Assembly: GCA_036271855.1 (NCBI GenBank)
Contig: DATAZV010000526.1
Span: 1-5,279 of the forward strand
Length of the DNA: 5,279 nt
From: JAQGMJ01 sp036271855
GTDB taxonomy: Bacteria; Pseudomonadota; Gammaproteobacteria; Burkholderiales; JAEUOS01
Direction: 5' to 3'
Made by a program: the position numbers and the translations under genes
The notes under the pieces: model-generated
Database searches by the model: none
Told to the model about the DNA's origin: nothing
Seen by the model: only the letters and a program-made list of their open reading frames with translations
Shown: one piece after another, positions 1 through 4,040 of the stretch
How positions within the stretch are numbered: position 1 is the stretch's first letter
Layout: each line of letters opens with the position of its first letter

Positions 1-186
1 TTCGCCGGCGGCAGGCCGGCGGGGCCGCCGGTGGATGTGCTAACCGGCTTTCTCGACGGCAAGGGCGATGCCCAGGGCCGGCCGGTCGGCGTCGCCTTCG
101 ACGCCCGCGGCGCGCTCCTGGTGGCCGATGACGTGGGCAACGCGGTCTGGCGCGTCAGCGCGGCCCCGGCGATGGCGGCGCGCTGA
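1..186 (+). CDS. C-terminal end of a sorbosone dehydrogenase-like (PQQ/beta-propeller) protein, 5' truncated
   Basis: An open frame enters from the left edge and ends at TGA 184-186, giving the last 61 residues. The visible text contains LTGFLDGKG, then GRPVGVAFDARGALLVADD and VGNAVWRVS. This matches the last blade of soluble glucose/sorbosone dehydrogenase-type beta-propellers, where a 'GRPVG(V/I)A.D..G.LLV.DD..G.VWR(V/I)' ending is typical. Members are usually periplasmic and oxidise sugars or related polyols, often with PQQ, but the catalytic and cofactor residues lie upstream of the window, so substrate and activity cannot be judged here. The tail APAMAAR after the last strand looks non-conserved. 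The gene stops 15 nt before a perfect palindromic terminator and converges on the tRNA-Cys gene of the opposite strand. Alternative: another NHL/six-bladed propeller protein. Family assignment is fairly sure; substrate is unknown. Confidence 0.7.
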   Translation, partial: FAGGRPAGPPVDVLTGFLDGKGDAQGRPVGVAFDARGALLVADDVGNAVWRVSAAPAMAAR

Positions 187-201
187 CGGTGCCGGCAGCG
201 C

Positions 202-239
202 CAAAAGAAAAAGCCGCCCGCGGGCGGCTTTTTCTTTTG
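202..239. terminator. Bidirectional Rho-independent terminator (perfect 38-bp palindrome)
   Basis: Bases 202-220 are the exact reverse complement of 221-239. The core is GCCGCCCG/CGGGCGGC, flanked by an A-rich arm (AAAAGAAAAA) and a T-rich arm (TTTTTCTTTT), so each strand shows a GC stem followed by a U tract. It sits between the end of the dehydrogenase-like gene (186) and the 3' end of tRNA-Cys (242), which converge, and probably stops both transcripts. Confidence 0.9.
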
Positions 240-241
240 TC

Positions 242-315
242 TGGAGGCGCGAGGCGGAGTCGAACCGCCCTGGAAGGATTTGCAGTCCTCTGCATAACCG
301 CTTTGCTATCGCGCC
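242..315 (-). tRNA. tRNA-Cys (anticodon GCA)
   Basis: Read on the minus strand, 74 nt fold as a cloverleaf. The acceptor stem is GGCGCGA (309-315) paired with TCGCGCC, followed by discriminator U and an encoded CCA (242-244). The D arm contains AGCAAAGCGGTTATGC, the anticodon loop is ACTGCAAA with anticodon GCA, and the T arm carries GGTTCGACTCC. Discriminator U73 is a known cysteine identity element and fits the anticodon. It lies 131 bp downstream of tRNA-Gly on the same strand and ends 3 nt before the palindromic terminator. No convincing promoter is seen between the two tRNAs, although TTGACC and TTGACG hexamers occur there without a properly spaced -10. It may therefore be made by read-through from the tRNA-Gly promoter. 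Confidence 0.97.
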
Positions 316-371
316 ATGATCATTCCCCGCCGGTGCGTCAAGGGCGGGTCAAGCAACCTGCATCTGAGACT

Positions 372-403
372 AAAAAGGGAAAGCCGGCTTCAGCTTTCCC
401 TTT
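372..403 (-). terminator. Terminator-like hairpin between tRNA-Gly and tRNA-Cys
   Basis: Bases 374-384 (AAAGGGAAAGC) pair perfectly with 393-403 (GCTTTCCCTTT), giving an 11-bp stem with an 8-nt loop. On the minus strand the stem is followed by a run of five T (complement of 372-376), as in an intrinsic terminator. On the plus strand the T run is only three long and leads into GC-rich DNA. The stem is only moderately GC-rich, so termination is probably partial. It could instead act as a processing signal in a dicistronic tRNA precursor. Confidence 0.6.
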
Positions 404-446
404 GGCGCCCCGGGGTCATCGACAAACGGCCCCAAGACGAAAAATT

Positions 447-522
447 TGGAGCGGGAGAAGAGTCTCGAACTCTCGACCTCAACCTTGGCAAGGTTGCGCT
501 CTACCAACTGAGCTACTCCCGC
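447..522 (-). tRNA. tRNA-Gly (anticodon GCC)
   Basis: The minus strand gives a 76-nt cloverleaf. The acceptor is GCGGGAG (516-522) paired with CTCCCGC, then discriminator U and encoded CCA (447-449). The D arm is AGCTCAGTTGGTAGAGC, the anticodon loop TTGCCAA carries anticodon GCC, and the T loop is GAGTTCGAGACTC. This is the usual bacterial tRNA-Gly(GCC), reading GGC and GGU codons. It lies directly downstream of pgsA but has its own strong promoter. Confidence 0.98.
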
Positions 523-538
523 GCTACGACAGAGCCGA

Positions 539-566
539 ATTATAGCAAATTTTGGAACCCGGTCAA
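539..566 (-). promoter_or_regulatory. Strong sigma-70 promoter of tRNA-Gly
   Basis: On the minus strand there is a -35 box TTGACC (561-566), a 16-nt AT-containing spacer and a perfect -10 box TATAAT (539-544). Transcription would start near 531-533, about 10 nt before the mature tRNA 5' end at 522. The discriminator is fairly GC-rich (TCGGCTC), as in stable-RNA promoters under growth-rate control. A short GC hairpin (567-573 with 578-584) lies just upstream, after the pgsA stop. It lacks a T tract and is at best a weak pgsA end signal. Confidence 0.9.
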
Positions 567-594
567 CGCCGGCCTGTGCCGGCGCCGCAGATCC

Positions 595-1161
595 CTATCC
601 GCGCAGCATCGGCAGTGCCGCCTTCAGGTAGTAGGCCATCGAAACCAGGGTCAGTATCGCCGCCGCCCAGATGAACCAGTCGCCCAGCACCTGCGCGACG
701 AACAGGCCGAGAAAGCTGTCGTGAAACAGCAGCAGCGGAATGGCGATCATCTGCACGATGGTCTTGATCTTGCCCAGCGCATTGACCGCCACGCTTTTGG
801 CCTTGCCCAGTTGCGCCATCCATTCGCGCAGCGCCGAGATGGCGATCTCGCGGCCGATGATGATCAGCGCGATCAGCGCATCGCAGCGGCCCAGTTGCAC
901 CAGCACGATCAGGGCGGCGGCGACCATCAGCTTGTCGGCGACGGGATCGAGAAAGGCGCCGAACGCGGACTGCTGGTCCAGCTTGCGCGCCAGCCAGCCG
1001 TCGAGCCAGTCGGTAATCGCCGCCAGCACGAACAGGAAGGTGGCGGTCTGGTTTTTCTCCGAAGGGCCGAGATAGGTGTCCGGCAGATAAAACACGCCGA
1101 CCACCAGCGGAATGGCGAGGATGCGCAGCCAGGTGAGGACGTTGGGAATATTGATTTTCAT
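595..1161 (-). CDS. pgsA: CDP-diacylglycerol-glycerol-3-phosphate 3-phosphatidyltransferase (phosphatidylglycerophosphate synthase)
   Basis: This 188-residue integral membrane enzyme joins CDP-diacylglycerol and sn-glycerol-3-phosphate to form phosphatidylglycerol phosphate, the committed step to phosphatidylglycerol and cardiolipin. The CDP-alcohol phosphotransferase signature DxxDGxxAR-x8-GxxxDxxxD is complete: D51, D54, G55, A58, R59, G68, D72 and D76 are all present. The aspartates bind the divalent metals and the CDP group. The N-terminus (MKINIPNVLTWLRILAIPLV) and the length match family members, which fixes the ATG at 1159-1161. Hydrophobic segments lie at about residues 7-27, 38-50, 79-101, 131-147 and 153-178. 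The start has no clear Shine-Dalgarno: the preceding bases are ACACATCCC. It lies 99 nt downstream of the secretin-like gene and just upstream of tRNA-Gly. In E. coli and many relatives uvrC precedes pgsA; it does not here. Identification is very sure. Confidence 0.97.
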   Translation of the reverse strand: MKINIPNVLTWLRILAIPLVVGVFYLPDTYLGPSEKNQTATFLFVLAAITDWLDGWLARKLDQQSAFGAFLDPVADKLMVAAALIVLVQLGRCDALIALIIIGREIAISALREWMAQLGKAKSVAVNALGKIKTIVQMIAIPLLLFHDSFLGLFVAQVLGDWFIWAAAILTLVSMAYYLKAALPMLRG

Positions 1162-1178
1162 GGGATGTGTAGCAGGCG

Positions 1179-1214
1179 GCGCAGCGCGCGATTGCCGGAA
1201 TTTTCGCGCTGCGC
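1179..1214 (-). other. GC-rich stem-loop in the pgsA leader
   Basis: Bases 1179-1188 pair perfectly with 1205-1214 (10 bp, GCGCAGCGCG/CGCGCTGCGC) around a 16-nt loop containing AAAATTCC. It fills much of the 99-nt gap between the secretin-like gene and pgsA and ends 17 nt before the pgsA ATG. There is no T run on the minus strand, so it is not a typical intrinsic terminator. It could be a transcript-stabilising or translation-modulating structure. Confidence 0.4.
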
Positions 1215-1260
1215 ACCGTGACGGGCTGGCGGCAGTTTACCGGGCTTCCCGTGTCACTGC

Positions 1261-2022
1261 CTAGCGGGCCTCTTCGACCTTCACGTAGACCGAGCGCGCC
1301 GCCGCGCCGCTGGAAGAAAGAACGGCCCCGGTCCCGCGATTATCGACCGCGCCGGAGCGGCTCGCTCCGCCCAGTTCGATCCACTCCCCCAGCTTGCCGG
1401 AGACGGTGGAAGAAGTGCGGTTGGTATTGGCGCTGCCCGGCCCGCGGTCGGCGGGCGTATCGCGCTGCGTGCTGATGTCCAGAAATACGGTATCGCCATT
1501 GATCCGCGGCGTCACGTAGAAGCCGCTGTTGATATCGCGCTGGACGATACTCTCCTGGACCGTGGTGCGGCCGCCCGCGCTGGTCACCGAGCGTGCCACC
1601 AGGGGATCGCTGGTTCCGGCGGCAACGTAGGCCGCCACGCCCTCCTGGGTGCGTACCTGCTGCCCGGCGTTGTCGCGATTCGCGCCGCTGGACGAAAGCA
1701 CGCGCGCGCCGCTCAGGTCGGTGTGCTCGCCCTGCCCCGCGGCGTCCTGCCGGACGGAGATCACCAATTGGCGCGCCGCCCGGTCCAGGCTGGCAACCAC
1801 CTGCCGGATTTGCGCCAGATTGTCCGGCGCGGTACGCACAAAAAGCTGAAAGCCGCTGCCGGTGGCGCTGCCGCCGGCAGCCAATAGTGGCCGGATCACC
1901 GGCAACACCTGGTCGGCCGGCCGGTTCCTGAGCTGGATGATTTCGAGGGACTGCGCAAGCGCCCAGCCGGCCGCCAGCGCAAGCAGGGCAGCCGATATCA
2001 GGGCAAACAGGCGTCTTCGCAT
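1261..2022 (-). CDS. Secreted short secretin-N (NolW-like) domain protein
   Basis: A 253-residue protein starting at ATG 2020-2022, with Shine-Dalgarno GGAG (2031-2034) 8 nt upstream. Residues 1-24 form a signal peptide (MRRRLF, a hydrophobic core, then WALAQ), so it is probably periplasmic or outer-membrane associated. Residues 26-82 (LEIIQLRNRPADQVLPVIRPLL, then QLFVRTAPDNLAQIRQVVASLD) match the secretin N1-type (Secretin_N/NolW) fold, which forms rings in type II, III and IV secretion channels. The second half holds secretin-like strands: SGFYVTPRINGDTVFLDIS (166-184) and GKLGEWIELGG (209-219). At 253 residues it is far shorter than true secretins (usually over 400), so it cannot be a standard pore subunit. 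No other secretion genes are visible. The motif VLSSSGA occurs twice (108-114 and 234-240). It lies 54 nt downstream of the YdcH gene and is probably co-transcribed with it. Specific function is unknown. Confidence 0.75.
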   Translation of the reverse strand: MRRRLFALISAALLALAAGWALAQSLEIIQLRNRPADQVLPVIRPLLAAGGSATGSGFQLFVRTAPDNLAQIRQVVASLDRAARQLVISVRQDAAGQGEHTDLSGARVLSSSGANRDNAGQQVRTQEGVAAYVAAGTSDPLVARSVTSAGGRTTVQESIVQRDINSGFYVTPRINGDTVFLDISTQRDTPADRGPGSANTNRTSSTVSGKLGEWIELGGASRSGAVDNRGTGAVLSSSGAAARSVYVKVEEAR

Positions 2023-2048
2023 GATGTGTACTCCAGGTCGCGCCTCAG

Positions 2049-2065
2049 CCCGGCAGCTTGCCGGG
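2049..2065 (-). other. Small hairpin between the YdcH gene and the secretin-like gene
   Basis: CCCGGCA (2049-2055) pairs perfectly with TGCCGGG (2059-2065) across a 3-nt loop. It lies in the 54-nt gap between the YdcH stop and the next ATG. No T tract follows on the minus strand, so it is more likely an mRNA processing or stability element than a terminator, if it functions at all. Confidence 0.3.
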
Positions 2066-2076
2066 TACCGGGCCGC

Positions 2077-2286
2077 CTATGCAGGAATGTCGGGAATCAG
2101 GCGCATCTGCAGGAGGGTAATGCTGTCCTTGAGCTGCAATTTCCGCTTCTTCAGGCGCCGCAGCAGCAACTCGTCGCGGCCGACGGTGTCGCTTACGCGC
2201 TCGATCACCGCATCGAGATCGCGGTGTTCGGTCTGCAGCTCGACGATGCGGGTCTGGATGGCTTCGATATCGTCCGCACTCAGCAT
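2077..2286 (-). CDS. YdcH family (DUF465) small coiled-coil protein
   Basis: A 69-residue protein that fits the DUF465/YdcH family over its whole length. An N-terminal helix carries IVELQTEHRDLDAVIERV (13-30), followed by DELLLRRLKKRKLQLKDSI (38-56) and the C-terminal LIPDIPA. The EHRDLD, LRRLKKRKLxLKD and PDIPA stretches are family hallmarks. The protein should form a two-helix hairpin or coiled coil and has no signal peptide, so it is cytoplasmic. Family members are widespread in proteobacteria and have no settled biochemical role. The ATG at 2284-2286 is preceded by AAGGAG (2297-2302) at 10 nt spacing. It is the first gene of the minus-strand run and is divergent from the PP2C phosphatase. 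Identification is sure; function is unknown. Confidence 0.93.
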   Translation of the reverse strand: MLSADDIEAIQTRIVELQTEHRDLDAVIERVSDTVGRDELLLRRLKKRKLQLKDSITLLQMRLIPDIPA

Positions 2287-2366
2287 GACGCCCCTGCTCC
2301 TTCGCTTCTTATTCGGTGAATCTCGCTTGCCGCGGGCGCGCCGCGTGCCGATCCGCGGCAGCGGTC

Positions 2367-2372
2367 ATGATA
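2367..2372 (-). promoter_or_regulatory. Candidate -10 element for the YdcH gene
   Basis: On the minus strand the intergenic region contains TATCAT (2367-2372), preceded by GTG, about 80 nt before the YdcH ATG. No good -35 hexamer is found at 16-18 nt, where the sequence is GC-rich. The call rests on a single hexamer and on the need for a promoter in this divergent gap, so it is weak. Confidence 0.25.
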
Positions 2373-2395
2373 CACGGCTGAGCGGGTTCGCTCCC

Positions 2396-2413
2396 GCGGC
2401 CGAAATCGGCCGC
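2396..2413. repeat. Perfect inverted repeat in the divergent intergenic region
   Basis: GCGGCCG (2396-2402) and CGGCCGC (2407-2413) are separated by AAAT, forming an 18-bp dyad. It lies about 40 bp upstream of the phosphatase -10 box and about 25 bp upstream of the candidate YdcH -10, a position suited to an operator shared by the two divergent genes. It could equally be a chance GC palindrome or an mRNA hairpin. Confidence 0.4.
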
Positions 2414-2430
2414 ACAGTCCTCTAGATATG

Positions 2431-2459
2431 ACAATAGCGCCCGTTTTAGCCGGTATAAT
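2431..2459 (+). promoter_or_regulatory. Promoter of the PP2C phosphatase, probably giving a leaderless mRNA
   Basis: A perfect TATAAT (2454-2459) ends 8 nt before the ATG at 2468. At 17-nt spacing the upstream hexamer is ACAATA (2431-2436); a better-looking ATGACA (2428-2433) is at 20 nt, longer than usual. With normal -10 to +1 spacing, transcription would start at about 2466-2468, on or next to the ATG. The bases between (CCGCCGCT) contain no Shine-Dalgarno. Confidence 0.6.
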
Positions 2460-2467
2460 CCGCCGCT

Positions 2468-3358
2468 ATGCCGATCAGAATCGAAGCCGGCACCGGTCAA
2501 CACATCGGTGACCGGTCCGAACAACAAGACCGCCTCATCATCATTCCGAGCAAGAAGGAGCCCGGCGTGGTACTTGCCGTCGTCGCCGACGGCATGGGCG
2601 GCCATACGGGCGGCGCGATGGCGGCGCAGCAGGTGGTCTCCACCGCCCAGCAGATTTTCGAGAACTACAGCACCAAGGACGAGACGCCGCAAAAGCTGCT
2701 GACCAGCATCGTCCATGAATCGCACCTGATCATCACCCTGTCGAGCTACACCAGCGAGCAGGAGCCGCACAGCACCGTGGTGGCGATGCTGCTGCAAAAG
2801 GACCGCGCCGACTGGGCCTTCGTCGGCGACAGCCGGCTGTATCACTTCCGCGGCCAGCCGCTGATCCAGCGCACCATCGACCATTCCTACGTCGAGCAGC
2901 TGTTCAAAGAAGGCAAGATCACCGCCGCGGAAAAAGAGACCCACCCGAACAAGAACATCCTGGTGCACTGCCTGGGTGGCCAGAACCCGCCGCTGATCGA
3001 CTTCGGCAGCACCGACAAGCTGGAGCCGAACGACTGCTTCATCCTGTGCAGCGACGGCCTCTGGGCCTACTTCAGCGACATCGAACTGGGCGCCATCCTC
3101 TCCAGCTGCGCCCCGCGCATTGCGTCGGAACAACTGATTGCGCTGGCCCGCGAGCGCGGCGCCGGCCACGGCGACAACGTTTCGCTGGCGATTATCAAGC
3201 TTTCCTATTTTGAGGACGAAAAGGCCAAGCCGCCGCCTCCGCCGCCCCCAAAGCCCAAGGTCACCGCACCACCGCCGCCAAAAGTGGTTGTAGCTGCCCC
3301 CGAGCCCGAACCGGAGCCGAAAAAAGGCCTTCTGGGCAAGCTTTTCGGAAAAAAATAA
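2468..3358 (+). CDS. PP2C-family Ser/Thr protein phosphatase with proline-rich tail
   Basis: A 296-residue protein whose first 247 residues form a complete PP2C (PPM) domain, which dephosphorylates phospho-Ser/Thr proteins using two Mn/Mg ions. The motifs appear in order: IGDRSEQQDR (13-22, metal ligand D21), VVADGMGGHTGG (38-49, D41 and G42), STVVAML (102-108), FVGDSRLYHF (118-127), the HSYVEQL helix (139-145), FILCSDGLW (191-199, D196) and GHGDNVS (233-239, D236). All expected metal ligands are present, so it should be active. There is no signal peptide, so it is cytoplasmic. After the domain come seven consecutive prolines (255-261), KPKVTAPPPPK, an E/P-rich run and the basic end GLLGKLFGKK (287-296). 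This tail is not part of the phosphatase fold and may bind a partner or membrane (inference). The ATG is set by the need for the 13-22 motif and by the adjacent TATAAT; no Shine-Dalgarno is present. No Ser/Thr kinase or FHA gene lies in the window, so the substrate is unknown. Confidence 0.95.
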   Translation: MPIRIEAGTGQHIGDRSEQQDRLIIIPSKKEPGVVLAVVADGMGGHTGGAMAAQQVVSTAQQIFENYSTKDETPQKLLTSIVHESHLIITLSSYTSEQEPHSTVVAMLLQKDRADWAFVGDSRLYHFRGQPLIQRTIDHSYVEQLFKEGKITAAEKETHPNKNILVHCLGGQNPPLIDFGSTDKLEPNDCFILCSDGLWAYFSDIELGAILSSCAPRIASEQLIALARERGAGHGDNVSLAIIKLSYFEDEKAKPPPPPPPKPKVTAPPPPKVVVAAPEPEPEPKKGLLGKLFGKK

Positions 3359-3370
3359 AACAGGTACAAT
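3342..3370 (+). promoter_or_regulatory. Candidate promoter of the Ala/Pro-rich secreted protein
   Basis: TACAAT (3365-3370) is a good -10, with a weak -35 TTTTCG (3342-3347) at 17-nt spacing inside the last codons of the phosphatase gene. Transcription would begin at about 3377, leaving a leader of about 117 nt before the ATG at 3494. The gene might also be reached by read-through from the phosphatase, since no clear terminator lies between them. Confidence 0.4.
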
Positions 3371-3385
3371 GGCTTGCAGCGGCAA

Positions 3386-3409
3386 ACCTCAAGTGACACC
3401 TCAAGTGCC
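3386..3409 (+). repeat. Tandem 12-bp direct repeat (two copies)
   Basis: ACCTCAAGTGAC (3386-3397) is followed immediately by ACCTCAAGTGCC (3398-3409), 11 of 12 bases identical. It lies just downstream of the predicted start of transcription for the Ala/Pro-rich gene. The position and near one-helical-turn period are compatible with a regulator binding site, but nothing else supports this. Confidence 0.6.
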
Positions 3410-3414
3410 ACCCG

Positions 3415-3443
3415 GGGCCGCGAAAAGCCCAGTCTGGCGGCCC
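3415..3443 (+). other. Stem-loop in the leader of the Ala/Pro-rich gene
   Basis: GGGCCGC (3415-3421) pairs with GCGGCCC (3437-3443) across a 15-nt loop, followed by only three T. It may be a weak end signal for the phosphatase transcript or a structured leader. The rest of the 135-bp gap between the two genes shows no further gene. Confidence 0.3.
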
Positions 3444-3493
3444 TTTCCGGTCCGTCAGGCGGATCGCCAGCATCGCTTCAGGGAGGAAGACGC

Positions 3494-3913
3494 ATGGTCA
3501 CTCTGCAACTCAAGCCTTGGCATCGTGCCAGTTTGACCCTTATCACCGCGCTTTGCGTGCAAGGCGCCCTGGCCCAGGACAAGGCGGCTCCGGCGCCTGC
3601 GCCCATGGCCGCCCCCGCTCCGATGGCCGCCCCGGCGCCCGCTCCGGCCGCGGCACCGATGGCCGCAGCAGCACCGATGGCTGCGGCACCGGCAGCTGCC
3701 GATGCACCCAAAAAGCACCGGCGTGTTTCACACCGGCCGCGCATGGGCTGCGTCCAGCTCGACGACCCCTGGGACAACCTCTGCGCGATCCAGAAAAAGG
3801 CGGAAGTTGCCTGCGCCGATCTGCCGGTCGGCAAGCGCAAAGCCAAGAAATCCGCTCCGGTGGTCGGCAATCCGCGCAAAGAATGCGTCGATTCCTACAT
3901 GCGCAACGTTTGA
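3494..3913 (+). CDS. Small secreted Ala/Pro-rich protein with a four-cysteine C-terminal domain
   Basis: I do not recognise a named family. The 139-residue product begins at ATG 3494, chosen because GGGAGGA (3481-3487) lies 6 nt upstream and a signal peptide follows at once: basic LKPWHR, hydrophobic SLTLITALCVQG, then ALAQ ending at about residue 28. The same frame is open further upstream to an ATG at 3374, but that would bury the signal peptide. Residues 31-69 are almost purely Ala, Pro and Met, built from degenerate APAPM and AAAPM units. A basic patch (KKHRR, 73-77) then leads into a compact domain with cysteines at 86, 97, 107 and 131, an even number fitting two disulfides in the periplasm. 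The low-complexity stretch probably acts as a flexible spacer, perhaps through the cell wall (inference). It ends 24 nt before a clear terminator. Confidence 0.8.
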   Translation: MVTLQLKPWHRASLTLITALCVQGALAQDKAAPAPAPMAAPAPMAAPAPAPAAAPMAAAAPMAAAPAAADAPKKHRRVSHRPRMGCVQLDDPWDNLCAIQKKAEVACADLPVGKRKAKKSAPVVGNPRKECVDSYMRNV

Positions 3914-3937
3914 CGCGTAACGCGCCGCCGTCAGCCT

Positions 3938-3965
3938 AAAGCCCGCGCCAGCGGGCTTTTTGTTT
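3938..3965 (+). terminator. Rho-independent terminator after the Ala/Pro-rich gene
   Basis: AAAGCCCGC (3938-3946) pairs perfectly with GCGGGCTTT (3951-3959) around the loop GCCA, followed on the plus strand by TTGTTT, so the T tract is TTTTTGTTT. It lies 24 nt after the stop codon. On the minus strand only three T follow, so it may terminate the converging coiled-coil gene weakly. Bases 3966-4040 hold nothing else I can identify. Confidence 0.9.
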
Positions 3966-4040
3966 GGAGCGGCAGCCGGCGGACAGGTGGGCCACGGTCT
4001 TGGCCGTCCCCGGCAAACGTGTCGCGGATGACGCTACGGG

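Noticed and set aside
316..371. A promoter for tRNA-Cys from the TTGACC or TTGACG hexamers on the minus strand
   Set aside because: The only AT-containing candidate -10 (AATGAT) lies 11 or 22 nt from them, outside the usual 16-18 nt range.
563..1216. A longer overlapping minus-strand frame in the pgsA region
   Set aside because: It is a different frame of the same strand, with Arg/Ala-rich text and no motif. The 595-1161 frame is plainly pgsA.
316..1221. A 301-codon plus-strand frame running through tRNA-Gly and pgsA
   Set aside because: It reads across a clear tRNA gene and antisense to pgsA, whose catalytic motif is complete. The product is a Gln/Arg/His-rich shadow.
2309..3385. A 358-codon open frame on the minus strand, antisense to the phosphatase
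   Set aside because: It is the mirror of a GC-rich gene whose plus-strand product has every PP2C motif. Its own translation has no recognisable domain and is biased in composition.
3374..3493. An N-terminal extension of the Ala/Pro-rich protein from the ATG at 3374
   Set aside because: It lacks a ribosome binding site and would place 40 polar residues before the signal peptide. The ATG at 3494 has an excellent Shine-Dalgarno.
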